Positions 48,428 to 56,282 of a stretch of DNA of 56,896 bases are shown here, in pieces (positions within the stretch are counted from its first letter, which is position 1; each line of letters starts with the position of its first letter). The stretch is from IMG/VR virus record IMGVR_UViG_3300042935_001365, positions 1 to 56,896 of that record. One strand, given 5' to 3'. Under the pieces are notes generated by a model that saw only the letters and a list, made by a program, of their open reading frames with translations, had not been told where the DNA came from and did not search any database. The translations under genes were made by a program, and so were the position numbers. Origin of the DNA: a virus.

Positions 48428-48708
48428 ATTAATTTTGTTTTTAATAATATTTTACCATCACCTTCTTTAGATCTTTCGATAGACTCAATCACTAAACCTT
48501 TTAAGTCTTCATGTATATATTCCATATCCATATCAACACTAATAAAAGGTCCACCTGATGGATCAATCGCATGATAATTTAAAAAATTACCTTCTTCGTC
48601 CACATTGAATAGGTATCGGTAATAGTCACCACCCTTCATTTCAAACGTATCACCTTCTCTAATAAAAAGTATTTCGTTTCTATATCTGTTTATAAATTTA
48701 TATTCCAT
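48424..48708 (-). CDS. hypothetical protein, 94 aa
   Basis: MEYKFINRYRNEILFIREGD..., beta-rich N-terminus. 11-base overlap with upstream gene. Unknown. Confidence 0.58.
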   Translation of the reverse strand: MEYKFINRYRNEILFIREGDTFEMKGGDYYRYLFNVDEEGNFLNYHAIDPSGGPFISVDMDMEYIHEDLKGLVIESIERSKEGDGKILLKTKLI

Positions 48709-48868
48709 CTTTTTTTATTTTTTTTAAGTCTTCTTTTAATGCTTCGTAAATATCGGTTAACAGATTTACATCATGTAATTTTTTTACAGTTTCCACTGTG
48801 TCTTGATTAACGGTTGAAGATATTAATACATTATATTCATCATCAAGTAGTTGTAGTTTAATTTTCAT
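48698..48868 (-). CDS. hypothetical protein, 56 aa
   Basis: ATG at 48868: MKIKLQLLDDEYNVLISSTV..., a beta hairpin then a Lys-rich helix. Similar short Bacteroidota-phage proteins exist in my memory; no role. Confidence 0.55.
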   Translation of the reverse strand: MKIKLQLLDDEYNVLISSTVNQDTVETVKKLHDVNLLTDIYEALKEDLKKIKKDGI

Positions 48869-48875
48869 ATTTTTA

Positions 48876-49433
48876 TTAACTTAAATAATTTGACATATTT
48901 TTTGCCGCAATAAACGACTCTTCCATTGTTTCAATTAGTTTTGGACCTCTTAAATTAAATGGCATTATATATGAAATTCCATCACCATCCATCCACTTTT
49001 TACCCAACTCATCCTCACTTTCATAAAGTTCGTTGAATTCTGTTTCCCACTCATTCCATTGTCCCTCTTCGTAATCTTCTTTAATTGGTTTGTATTTCTC
49101 ATCAAATAACCTATCCCCAATTTTAAACATACTCCCACCTCTATGAGTATATCCATACATTCCTTCAATTGCAGGATTATCTGTTCCATATGTTTCAGTA
49201 GTAATAACTGCCGCAACTCCGTGAGGATGTTTTTCATCAACCATCATCTGATTTTTAACATACCAACGAGCATGTTCAAAATCACCAATGTATTCTCCAT
49301 CTAGAGATAAAAATGAATCCTCTAATGTGTGTTCATTATTAGGTCCAAATGTATGTGACCCAATTTTTCCACCAGTCAATCTTTCGATTTCTTGTATTTC
49401 TTCTTTCGTTATCTTTATTCCTTTTGTTTCCAT
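48876..49433 (-). CDS. hypothetical protein, 185 aa
   Basis: GMYGYTHRGGSMFKIGDRLF and LGKKWMDGDGISYIMPFNLR are Gly/Trp-rich conserved-looking segments; helical N-terminus. Family not named. Confidence 0.6.
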   Translation of the reverse strand: METKGIKITKEEIQEIERLTGGKIGSHTFGPNNEHTLEDSFLSLDGEYIGDFEHARWYVKNQMMVDEKHPHGVAAVITTETYGTDNPAIEGMYGYTHRGGSMFKIGDRLFDEKYKPIKEDYEEGQWNEWETEFNELYESEDELGKKWMDGDGISYIMPFNLRGPKLIETMEESFIAAKNMSNYLS

Positions 49434-49454
49434 AATTCGATAGGTTTTATTTAA

Positions 49455-49835
49455 TTATCTATTTTTAAATTTTTCATATTCTTCGTCACAAAGAGTTCTG
49501 TACCAACCAAGATCCTTTCTCAACTCACCTGGTTTTCCTGTTTCCTCACAAATTTCATAACTTTTTCTCTCTGCCTCAGTAATTTTTTTGAATATTTCAT
49601 CACTACCTCCATTGATGTAGAATCTAAGTCCACCAAATTTTTCTTTTACTTGACAAGTTTGTTTATCCCAACCCAAAGTTATTAGATCTTCAATCAATTC
49701 CTTTATCAATTCAAACCAACCATTATTAACATCAAAAAAGTTACAATCTTTAATGGGTTCCCTATCTGAATAGAAACCGTTTTCTAATCCCCCAATGGAA
49801 ACTAAAAATTCGTTCATTTGTTCATTAGTCATCAT
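49455..49835 (-). CDS. conserved phage protein with KEKFGGLRFY motif, 126 aa
   Basis: QVKEKFGGLRFYINGGSDEI, AERKSYEICEETGKPGELRK and LGWYRTLCDEEY match a widespread small phage/bacterial protein that may bind zinc (CEETG... C). Function unknown. Confidence 0.7.
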   Translation of the reverse strand: MMTNEQMNEFLVSIGGLENGFYSDREPIKDCNFFDVNNGWFELIKELIEDLITLGWDKQTCQVKEKFGGLRFYINGGSDEIFKKITEAERKSYEICEETGKPGELRKDLGWYRTLCDEEYEKFKNR

Positions 49836-49850
49836 ATTTTTTATTTAAAG

Positions 49851-50141
49851 TTAAAGATTATTTTTGTCTTTGTCAAATTCATCTAGATTATCATACAATC
49901 CGTTTTCCTGATCCATTCTCATAATTTCGGATAGATGAAATTCTTGACATTTTTTCAAATCAATCCCATGATTTAATCCTGAAATAAAATCATCCTTTTC
50001 CCAACCAAAAGAACCCTCAGAGAAATATAACCCTAAAACTATACCTATCTCATTTCCTATATCAGAAGAATCCCCATTATCATATGGTAGGTTAGATAAC
50101 CTTTCAGAAATTTCTTTACAAACTGTTAAAAAATCACTCAT
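49851..50141 (-). CDS. hypothetical protein, 96 aa
   Basis: MSDFLTVCKEISERLSNLPY... with GWEKDDFISGLNHGIDLKKC, similar in style to other phage acidic helical proteins. Unknown. Confidence 0.6.
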   Translation of the reverse strand: MSDFLTVCKEISERLSNLPYDNGDSSDIGNEIGIVLGLYFSEGSFGWEKDDFISGLNHGIDLKKCQEFHLSEIMRMDQENGLYDNLDEFDKDKNNL

Positions 50142-50144
50142 AAC

Positions 50145-50237
50145 TTAATAAAAATTTCTACCACAATGAATCATAGAATTAATTTTTTCTTTTTCTAAAA
50201 AATTAATGTAGTTAATTATCTTTTTTAGTATTTTCAT
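50145..50237 (-). CDS. small basic peptide, 30 aa
   Basis: ATG at 50237: MKILKKIINYINFLEKEKIN. Amphipathic, basic. Fits exactly the gap between neighbours (1 base from the next gene). Confidence 0.4.
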   Translation of the reverse strand: MKILKKIINYINFLEKEKINSMIHCGRNFY

Positions 50238-50238
50238 A

Positions 50239-50499
50239 TCAAACAATTAATTTATCTATTACTATACCTTTTTCATTTAATTCTTCGATTAAAAGTTCTA
50301 AGAATGAATCAACACCATCATATACGGTTGGTTTTTCATCTTTTTCCTCCATATCCTCAAATTTATAATATAATTTTTTCTTTGTATTATAAACCATTTC
50401 CCACAATACCATCGCCATATCAGTTGATTTAGTCATCCTCTCAAATTCCATTCTATCATCGAAATCTGTTAAATCAAATTCTAATTTTGCCTTACTCAT
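50239..50499 (-). CDS. hypothetical protein, 86 aa
   Basis: LTDFDDRMEFERMTKSTDMA, MVLWEMVYNTKKK: a pattern I recall in small phage proteins (FDLxDxxDxxEFxRA...MALxLWE). Function unknown. Confidence 0.65.
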   Translation of the reverse strand: MSKAKLEFDLTDFDDRMEFERMTKSTDMAMVLWEMVYNTKKKLYYKFEDMEEKDEKPTVYDGVDSFLELLIEELNEKGIVIDKLIV

Positions 50500-50747
50500 T
50501 AGTCTATTATTTTAAATGTTGTCGTTACTATTTCTTTACCATTCTTTTGTTCTTCGTATATTTTATCGAACTCTATTTTTTCTAAAGCGAGAGATTCACT
50601 ACTGAATGGACCACAATACATATTTTCCCATCTTATATTAGACCTACTTTGTAAAAAACTTCTAGTTGTCACTAAATAACCTTTCTGTGGTACATATCTT
50701 GTCTCACCATTTTTTAATTCTTCAATTTTTATTCTATAATAACTCAT
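50499..50747 (-). CDS. hypothetical protein, 82 aa
   Basis: Start at ATG 50747 (MSYYRIKIEELKNG). Beta strands and NIRWENMYCGPFSSESLALE. Overlaps the HAD gene by 14 bases and the next gene by 1. Confidence 0.58.
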   Translation of the reverse strand: MSYYRIKIEELKNGETRYVPQKGYLVTTRSFLQSRSNIRWENMYCGPFSSESLALEKIEFDKIYEEQKNGKEIVTTTFKIID

Positions 50748-51291
50748 CACTTAAAAATTTTATTATTCTTTCTTTAATCCCACTTTGTTTAATACCTTCT
50801 GTACTCTTAGGTGTCAACACAAAATTATCAAGTCCCCAATCTCTCCAATTCTCACCATTCTTACCCATATCCAAATCATCAACTGCAACCCAATGAGTTA
50901 TTTCTGGATGATTATGTAGATATTGTTTTATTTCAATTGATCTAGTTTGTTCTAAATCCCATTGTGGTGACCACATAAAATTGTTTCCATGAACGGTACA
51001 TTCACTTAACATCGGTGTTAAGTCTATTGGTGGGTTAATACCTCTAGTTATATACATTTCTTTCATTTGTTCTAATGTACCCCATCTTTTCCAATCTGAA
51101 GAGATAACTAATTCACATCCTGTTTCCTCAATAATTTTTTTGAGTACTTTAATTGCCTTATCGTCAAAATTATCCATTCTTACATCTAAAGGGGTTTCGG
51201 GATTACTATCGTATCCTTTTTTCTTAAACCTACCTCCCCAGTTGTTCGCCAAACATATCACACCATCGTGATCTAAAAATATTACTTTCAT
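50734..51291 (-). CDS. HAD-superfamily protein, HAD_SAK-like (RNA repair type)
   Basis: 185 aa. MKVIFLDHDGVICLANNWGG (motif I DxDG), LVISSDWKRWG (motif II Ser), EIKQYLHNHPEI and WVAVDDLDMG (motif IV). This is the HAD version linked to Swiss-army-knife RNA repair proteins. It is a likely nucleic-acid end phosphatase. Directly follows a paralog (51288) with a 4-base overlap. Confidence 0.75.
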   Translation of the reverse strand: MKVIFLDHDGVICLANNWGGRFKKKGYDSNPETPLDVRMDNFDDKAIKVLKKIIEETGCELVISSDWKRWGTLEQMKEMYITRGINPPIDLTPMLSECTVHGNNFMWSPQWDLEQTRSIEIKQYLHNHPEITHWVAVDDLDMGKNGENWRDWGLDNFVLTPKSTEGIKQSGIKERIIKFLSDELL

Positions 51292-51923
51292 TGTACAGTT
51301 TTTGTTAGTTTTTCATAATTAGAATTATGTTCAAATTGTCTATTAATTCTATATAGGTGATTTGGATTCAAACCAAACCAAGGGTCACAATGGTGGAACT
51401 TATAAAATTGTTCAGGTAACATATCACTATCGTCATCTAATATCGCATAATCTTTAACCTCTGGATGATTATCCAACCAATCTTTTATTTCTTCACCACG
51501 AAGAGTTTTATGGGTTTCAGTTATCCCAACATAAGTCCCAGGTTTAAACCCCAATAACTGAAAGGCATCCTCCCATTTTTCAGGAGTTCTCCTATAACCC
51601 TTAACACCAAAATGGTTTTTCCAAACAGATGATACACAAATTTTAGTATCGGTGTTATTACACCATTCAGATAACCATCCCCATTTATCTACACAGGTTT
51701 CATTTTGTAACCTATTCATTTGATATTCAAAAGTAAAATGTGAATCTGGTGTTTTATAATCTGATAAAGAAATTCCTTTAGATTTTATCCCAAACAATTT
51801 TCTAAAAATACGTTTAGTTTCCCACCAGTAAGTAATTGGTTTTAACCATCTGCGTTTATGTCTTTTCTCATAAAAGACACGAGAATTCATAACACCATCA
51901 ATATCTAAAAATATTACTTTCAT
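51288..51923 (-). CDS. HAD-superfamily protein, HAD_SAK-like, second copy
   Basis: 211 aa. MKVIFLDIDGVMNSRVFYEK (motif I), basic insert RHKRRWLKP, KICVSSVWKN (motif II), LRGEEIKDWLDNHPEV and YAILDDDSDM (motif IV). Paralog of the 50734 protein, diverged, suggesting distinct substrates. Adjacent to the cyclic-phosphate receiver-like gene (1 base). Confidence 0.75.
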   Translation of the reverse strand: MKVIFLDIDGVMNSRVFYEKRHKRRWLKPITYWWETKRIFRKLFGIKSKGISLSDYKTPDSHFTFEYQMNRLQNETCVDKWGWLSEWCNNTDTKICVSSVWKNHFGVKGYRRTPEKWEDAFQLLGFKPGTYVGITETHKTLRGEEIKDWLDNHPEVKDYAILDDDSDMLPEQFYKFHHCDPWFGLNPNHLYRINRQFEHNSNYEKLTKTVQ

Positions 51924-51924
51924 A

Positions 51925-52362
51925 TTAAACTGTGTGTTCTATTTGTACTCTTACACAATCTTGTGGTAGTCTATTTAAGTGTAAGTAATTATTTATATAA
52001 CCCATAATATTTGCACTACCAACTGCGTTTGCCGAATGAGTTACTACTCTAACAACTGTCTTACCATCCAACCATTGATTAACTAACCATTTGGCACAAT
52101 CGTATCCAGTCTTTTCTGTAATGTTATCATAGTTGATTGTATAATTCTTAACTACACCATAATGCCATTCCTGCATTGCAGAATCACCCAAATCGTGATC
52201 TAATGAAATTAGATCAATGTTATCCAATCCTACCGTATTTACTTTTTGGACAAACTCATCATAAGAACGAACAACTGTCCATTCCTCAATACCCTCAACC
52301 CATTCATTATTAGGACTTTTTGGTGTCCTAACGTCATCTAAATATATTCTATACTTTTCCAT
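51925..52362 (-). CDS. cyclic-phosphate-processing receiver-domain-like protein
   Basis: 145 aa. YRIYLDDVRTPKSPN, VVRSYDEFVQ, LISLDHDLGDSA, KTGYDCAKWLVNQWLDGK and VVTHSANAVGSANI fit the receiver-like domain associated with RNA 2',3'-cyclic phosphate processing. Acidic pocket residues D9, D10 and the DHD are present. It sits beside two HAD_SAK-like genes, as RNA repair operons do. Confidence 0.75.
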   Translation of the reverse strand: MEKYRIYLDDVRTPKSPNNEWVEGIEEWTVVRSYDEFVQKVNTVGLDNIDLISLDHDLGDSAMQEWHYGVVKNYTINYDNITEKTGYDCAKWLVNQWLDGKTVVRVVTHSANAVGSANIMGYINNYLHLNRLPQDCVRVQIEHTV

Positions 52363-52371
52363 ATTTTTTAT

Positions 52372-52680
52372 TTATAAATTTATTTTATTATCCAAACAAT
52401 ATTTTATTATATATTCCCTCAAATTAACTATAGATTCTTTAAAATCAATTTTTTCGAAATCATTCGACCATCTTTCAGACTTTTTATCATCCTCTAATAA
52501 TTCAAAACAACTTTTATTAATTTCAGAAATAAGTTGTTTTAATATAATAGTTTGATCACTTTTTTGTTTATTTTCAACAACCTCATCCTCCAATTCCCTA
52601 CAATAATTAATCAAACTATCAACTGGTTCTAAATCCATTAAATGTTCATTACCTTTGAATATCTGATTTATTGATCTCAT
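52372..52680 (-). CDS. hypothetical protein, 102 aa
   Basis: Helical (ELEDEVVENKQKSDQTIILK), no motif. Overlaps the phosphoesterase gene by 4 bases. Confidence 0.58.
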   Translation of the reverse strand: MRSINQIFKGNEHLMDLEPVDSLINYCRELEDEVVENKQKSDQTIILKQLISEINKSCFELLEDDKKSERWSNDFEKIDFKESIVNLREYIIKYCLDNKINL

Positions 52681-53369
52681 AGAAATACTATTTCATTAGT
52701 AAACATATCCCATTCTACATTAACGGGTTTATTTCTGAATTCATATCTACCATTAAGAACTGCCGCATTTATATAGTGAGTATTACCATCGAATACATAA
52801 CCATAACCTTCGTGAATATGTCCAAATATATGTATTTTAGGTTTCATATCCTCCACAACTTTTAATAGTTCTTCACAACCAACATTTACATTATCATAAT
52901 AAACATAATCTAATTTACCGTATGGTGGACCATGTGTAATAAGTATATCAGTATCTTTAGGAATCATATCCCATTTTTCTTTTAACTTTTCACCTCTAGG
53001 TAGATTAAATGCCCAATTATGAAACTCTGGTTGCCAAGGTGATCCATAAATAACTAATTGTTGATCTTCTTCATCATACAGATCCAATCTTTCGTCTTGA
53101 AGGTACTCAATAGTTTTATATCCTGTTAATAAACCTCTTATTTTTTCGTTATCATCTTGAAACCCAAAATCATGATTACCCGCAATAAATACTTTGGTAT
53201 CATAATTATCTATTTCATCAAACCACTTCATAAAGTTTTCAATCTCTGTTATATATCCCCTACTAGTGATGTCACCACCACAAATAAGTAAATCACCACC
53301 AGGAAGAAAATCTTTTATTTTATCATGTTTGGTGTGTGTATCACTAATAAATGTAATTTTATTTTTCAT
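52677..53369 (-). CDS. calcineurin-like phosphoesterase
   Basis: 230 aa. ITFISDTHTKHDKI (Asp, His), LLICGGDITSRGY (Asp), FIAGNHDFGF (Asn, His), LITHGPPYGKLD and HIFGHIHEGYG (His): a complete metal site. Resembles class III phosphodiesterases of the MPPED type. Substrate unknown; context of RNA repair-like genes suggests a nucleic acid or cyclic nucleotide. Confidence 0.83.
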   Translation of the reverse strand: MKNKITFISDTHTKHDKIKDFLPGGDLLICGGDITSRGYITEIENFMKWFDEIDNYDTKVFIAGNHDFGFQDDNEKIRGLLTGYKTIEYLQDERLDLYDEEDQQLVIYGSPWQPEFHNWAFNLPRGEKLKEKWDMIPKDTDILITHGPPYGKLDYVYYDNVNVGCEELLKVVEDMKPKIHIFGHIHEGYGYVFDGNTHYINAAVLNGRYEFRNKPVNVEWDMFTNEIVFL

Positions 53370-53460
53370 ATTCTTTTAATAAAAGTTCTTCTCCTGTTAA
53401 TGCAAAGTATAGGTTTTGTAGTTGGTGTACGTATTTAATTTCTTTTCCGATATTACACAT
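53359..53460 (-). CDS. hypothetical peptide, 33 aa
   Basis: ATG at 53460: MCNIGKEIKYVHQLQNLYFA, overlapping both neighbours by 8-11 bases. Confidence 0.45.
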   Translation of the reverse strand: MCNIGKEIKYVHQLQNLYFALTGEELLLKEYEK

Positions 53461-53860
53461 CTTTAAATTCTCTTTTACATTTGGAAATTATCATATCAGC
53501 AATTTTACTTCTGATATTAAATTGTGATTCAGTATATTTTTCAGGATTTTTATCCATTTGGAAATTAACCTCGGCACTACGTAAACTCCACGTATAATCA
53601 TCTAACCAACCACATATAACATCTTTTAATTCTTTATCCTCACTCATTTTTTCTAAAAGTTCTATGTTTTGTAGATTATCGGATAAATATCTTTGAACCA
53701 TATTTACATCTTGTTCCTGTTGCCATTCGGCACCAAATATTGCCATTTCAATTGGATTTGCTTTTGATTCTTTCCAAAATCTTTTAGCGGCTTCTTCAAT
53801 CTTTTCTCCTTCAATCATTTTAAAATCATCATAATAACCTTCAATAGTTTCTTTTTTCAT
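53453..53860 (-). CDS. hypothetical protein, 135 aa
   Basis: Helical, EEAAKRFWKESKANPIEMAI, FGAEWQQEQDVNMVQRYLSD. The FGAEWQ piece recurs in phage hypotheticals. Role unknown. Confidence 0.62.
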   Translation of the reverse strand: MKKETIEGYYDDFKMIEGEKIEEAAKRFWKESKANPIEMAIFGAEWQQEQDVNMVQRYLSDNLQNIELLEKMSEDKELKDVICGWLDDYTWSLRSAEVNFQMDKNPEKYTESQFNIRSKIADMIISKCKREFKDV

Positions 53861-54476
53861 CTTCTATAAGTTTTAATAATTCTTTCCAACAATCTCTTGT
53901 TGCTTGTGCTCTGTAGGTGTATTTTTTATAAGTATGCTCAGAGTCTCTGTGTTTTTCAGCTAAAGATTCATACTCTTTTTGCCTTTTTTGCCAAGACTCA
54001 ACTAGAGAATTTAGTTCTTGTTTAGGTTCTTCTTGTGGAATGATTAGTTGATAACTATCGTGAGTACTTGGAATACCCATTTTCCATATATCAGCAACCT
54101 CAACAAACTCACAACTTGGATTTTTAACAAACCATTCTAAGAACTCATCATCAATAGCTTGAACACCATCTGCAATTAAGTCTTGGTCTGTTGTTAGAAT
54201 GATTTTCTTAAGATCGTTTACAAGATACTCTACAGGCACTTTAGATATAGACTTATTAGCTTTATATAGTTTTCTATAAAATGGATTTTTTATACCGTTT
54301 TTTTCTTCTGTATTAAGATACCAATCTCCTTCTTTAATTTCTTCATCAGAAGTTATGTAGATGTTTTGATATTCTGAACCATTATAAAAATCAAAGTTCC
54401 TAGTAAGTTTTAATTCACCACTCACTTTAAATAACCTACTTGGTTTATCTGTTGGTAATAAATGTATGTTTTTCAT
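53841..54476 (-). CDS. hypothetical phage protein, 211 aa
   Basis: IYITSDEEIKEGDWYLN, KIILTTDQDLIADGVQAIDD, FLEWFVKNPSCEFVEV: segments seen in many Bacteroidota phage proteins. A C-terminal coiled coil (SLVESWQKRQKEYESLAEKH) follows. Function unknown. Overlaps the downstream gene by 20 bases. Confidence 0.7.
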   Translation of the reverse strand: MKNIHLLPTDKPSRLFKVSGELKLTRNFDFYNGSEYQNIYITSDEEIKEGDWYLNTEEKNGIKNPFYRKLYKANKSISKVPVEYLVNDLKKIILTTDQDLIADGVQAIDDEFLEWFVKNPSCEFVEVADIWKMGIPSTHDSYQLIIPQEEPKQELNSLVESWQKRQKEYESLAEKHRDSEHTYKKYTYRAQATRDCWKELLKLIEDEKRNY

Positions 54477-54477
54477 A

Positions 54478-54984
54478 TCAAATCTTTTTAAGCATTAAAC
54501 AACCATCTGAATCAAGTTTTGGTTTACCTGTAGTTATACACTCACCTTTTCTGTTTACACCATCACAAGTAGGATCTAAACATTCTTCAACTATCTCAAC
54601 ATCCCATTCAGTTTGTTGTAGTGATGTAATATATTCACCCAATGTTTCCTTATGATCTTGAAACTTTAATGCCTTGTTCCAACAATTCATCATATCTTCT
54701 AAAGTGAATAATTTATTTTTATTCAATTCGATTGATTTTTGGAATCCTACTTTGTAAGCTCTCATTTGACCAACAAAATTAATTTTTTCATATAAATCAT
54801 ATCCCATTGCCAATTCATCCAAATCATAACCACGTTCAATTGATTCACAATTTTTTATAGATAATTTATTAGCATCAGTATCTCTTCTTGAAGATCCAAT
54901 CAAAAAACCATTATCATAAGTCCCTTTGGTATCATCAATTAAGACATAATGACCTTTTTCTGTTTTAAGTAGTTTTGTTTTCAT
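54478..54984 (-). CDS. hypothetical protein, 168 aa
   Basis: GHYVLIDDTKGTYDNGFLIG then a helical centre (LFTLEDMMNCWNKALKFQ) and a Cys-containing end (ECLDPTCDGVNRKGECITTG). Related in style to the 53841 protein. Function unknown. Confidence 0.62.
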   Translation of the reverse strand: MKTKLLKTEKGHYVLIDDTKGTYDNGFLIGSSRRDTDANKLSIKNCESIERGYDLDELAMGYDLYEKINFVGQMRAYKVGFQKSIELNKNKLFTLEDMMNCWNKALKFQDHKETLGEYITSLQQTEWDVEIVEECLDPTCDGVNRKGECITTGKPKLDSDGCLMLKKI

Positions 54985-55138
54985 CTCTTTTAATTTTTTC
55001 TAACTCTTCCTTCAATACATCAACTTCGTACTCCCATTTTTCCATATCATAAAGATGATCATTATATTGACACCTTTTAACATTGAACTCCGCCATATAG
55101 AGTTCTCTTTCTACGTCTTTTATAGTTCTTTTATTCAT
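54965..55138 (-). CDS. hypothetical coiled-coil protein, 57 aa
   Basis: ATG at 55138: MNKRTIKDVERELYMAEFNV..., probable coiled coil. Overlaps the 168-aa gene by 20 bases. Confidence 0.5.
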   Translation of the reverse strand: MNKRTIKDVERELYMAEFNVKRCQYNDHLYDMEKWEYEVDVLKEELEKIKRDENKTT

Positions 55139-55143
55139 AATGT

Positions 55144-55308
55144 TTAACTAAAAAAACCACCAAAGTATAAAATAGAAGTATAAATTAAAACACTGATAAA
55201 TGTCACAAAAAAATCATGATCACCAGTTTTTGGTTTACCGTGCAAGTGTGCACCGAATAATAAGTTTGCTCCCAAAAGTATTATCATTAAAATTTGACTC
55301 ATTCCCAT
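55144..55308 (-). CDS. small two-helix membrane protein, 54 aa
   Basis: MGMSQILMIILLGANLLFGA, then HLHGKPKTGDHDFFVTFISV and ILYFGGFFS. This HGKPKTG membrane family is common in phages. Unknown role. First gene below the promoter at 55328. Confidence 0.68.
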   Translation of the reverse strand: MGMSQILMIILLGANLLFGAHLHGKPKTGDHDFFVTFISVLIYTSILYFGGFFS

Positions 55309-55327
55309 ATTAAAATTTTAGTTAATA

Positions 55328-55359
55328 CAAAAATAATAATTATTTTCCGATAAAACAAA
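55328..55359 (-). promoter_or_regulatory. Bacteroidota-type promoter
   Basis: Minus strand TTTG (55359-55356), N20, TATTTTTG (55335-55328), above the 55308 gene; probably drives much of the 55.3-50 kb operon. Confidence 0.7.
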
Positions 55360-55375
55360 TATTTTTAAAAAATTG

Positions 55376-55450
55376 TACCAAAGGTGAGATTCGAACTCAC
55401 AAACCTTTGTTTCTAAGACAAAGAGGTATACCGATTCCCGTCACTTTGGC
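55376..55450 (-). tRNA. tRNA-Leu (UAG) with short variable loop
   Basis: 75 nt. GCCAAAG/CTTTGGT acceptor, Leu-type D-loop (GGAATCGGTATAC), anticodon arm TTTGT CTTAGAA ACAAA. The variable region is only ~5 nt, unlike normal class II leucine tRNA. Confidence 0.88.
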
Positions 55451-55456
55451 ATTTTG

Positions 55457-55529
55457 AGCAGGTAGAGAGAATCGAACTCTCGTCCTCTGATTGGAAGTCA
55501 GACATAATAAGCCACTATACGATACCTGC
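55457..55529 (-). tRNA. tRNA-Gly (UCC)
   Basis: 73 nt, acceptor GCAGGTA/TACCTGC, anticodon arm TCTGA CTTCCAA TCAGA, complete cloverleaf. Confidence 0.96.
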
Positions 55530-55536
55530 ATTAAGA

Positions 55537-55671
55537 TTATTTTCTCTTAATCTTTTTTTTTAATTTAATAAATTTTATTAATCTTATTAAATTAATAGAA
55601 TTTTTTCTAGACTCGATAATATTAAAATTATCTTTCGATGACACACCAGAACCAGATATTACCTCTCTCAT
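55537..55671 (-). CDS. possible small basic protein, 44 aa
   Basis: ATG at 55671: MREVISGSGVSSKDNFNIIE, then IRLIKFIKLKKKIKRK. Sits between tRNAs; low support. Confidence 0.3.
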   Translation of the reverse strand: MREVISGSGVSSKDNFNIIESRKNSINLIRLIKFIKLKKKIKRK

Positions 55672-55700
55672 ACTTATTTATTTTACTTTTTATTATTTGT

Positions 55701-55773
55701 GGATACATCTCGGCATCGAACCGAGGACTCCTGAGTGCAAATCAGGTGTGATAGCCAGCTTCACCAATGACCC
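55701..55773 (-). tRNA. tRNA-Cys (GCA), imperfect acceptor
   Basis: 73 nt with good anticodon arm CCTGA TTTGCAC TCAGG and T-arm CTCGG TTCGATG CCGAG; the acceptor GGGTCAT/ATGTATC has two mismatches. Confidence 0.82.
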
Positions 55774-55779
55774 AAATGG

Positions 55780-55854
55780 TTGCGGGACTGGGACTCGAAC
55801 CCAGAACTTCGGCTTATGAGACCGACGAGATAACCAATTTCTACATATCCCGCA
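55780..55854 (-). tRNA. tRNA with CAU anticodon (Met or Ile2)
   Basis: 75 nt, TGCGGGA/TCCCGCA acceptor, anticodon arm TCGGT CTCATAA GCCGA. Lacks the three G-C pairs of initiators. Second CAU tRNA in the window; the pair may be Met and Ile2. Confidence 0.92.
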
Positions 55855-55887
55855 ATTTTTAATTATACCGAATTCGGTATAATTGAG

Positions 55888-55962
55888 TTCCCCCGACAGG
55901 ATTCGAACCTGTGGCCCGTACATTAAAAGTGTACTGCTCTAAACCAACTGAGCTACGAGGGA
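55888..55962 (-). tRNA. tRNA-Lys (UUU)
   Basis: 75 nt complete cloverleaf, anticodon arm GTACA CTTTTAA TGTAC. A second Lys tRNA of the same anticodon exists in permuted form at 56283. Confidence 0.96.
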
Positions 55963-55968
55963 TTGTTG

Positions 55969-56040
55969 AGGTTTCGCTCAGATTCGAACTGAGGACACTT
56001 GATTACAAATCAAGAGTTTTACCGACTAAACTACAAAACC
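55969..56040 (-). tRNA. tRNA-Thr (UGU)
   Basis: 72 nt, GGTTTTG/CGAAACC acceptor, anticodon arm CTTGA TTTGTAA TCAAG. Confidence 0.95.
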
Positions 56041-56046
56041 TAATTG

Positions 56047-56120
56047 TCACCCGTATGGGATTTGAACCCATGATCTTTTCCGTGAAAGGGAAACGACTTA
56101 AACCGCTTGTCCAACGGGCG
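56047..56120 (-). tRNA. tRNA-Glu (UUC)
   Basis: 74 nt, CGCCCGT/ACGGGTG acceptor, anticodon arm TTTCC CTTTCAC GGAAA. C1-G72 start is unusual for Glu; second UUC tRNA in the window. Confidence 0.85.
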
Positions 56121-56128
56121 ATATTTAG

Positions 56129-56201
56129 TAGTCTCTGTAGGGTTCGAACCTACGACAACTTGCATGTAAAACAAGTGCTCTACCAACTGAGCTAAGAGAC
56201 T
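56129..56201 (-). tRNA. tRNA-Val (UAC)
   Basis: 73 nt perfect cloverleaf, AGTCTCT/AGAGACT, anticodon arm CTTGT TTTACAT GCAAG. Confidence 0.95.
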
Positions 56202-56205
56202 GTGG

Positions 56206-56278
56206 CGGTCCATGACGGTTACGATCCGTCTACTCTACCGTGACAGGGTAGGATGATAAGCCATTTCACCAATAGACC
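56206..56278 (-). tRNA. tRNA-Asp (GUC), variant T-loop
   Basis: 73 nt, GGTCTAT/ATGGACC with G73, anticodon arm CTACC CTGTCAC GGTAG. T-loop reads ATCGTAA rather than TTCGANN. Second Asp tRNA. Confidence 0.85.
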
Positions 56279-56282
56279 ATTT

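Noticed and set aside
55693-56195. ORFs of 76 and 94 codons across tRNA cluster 2
   Set aside because: They translate tRNA genes (Cys, Met, Lys, Thr, Glu) and have no coding context.
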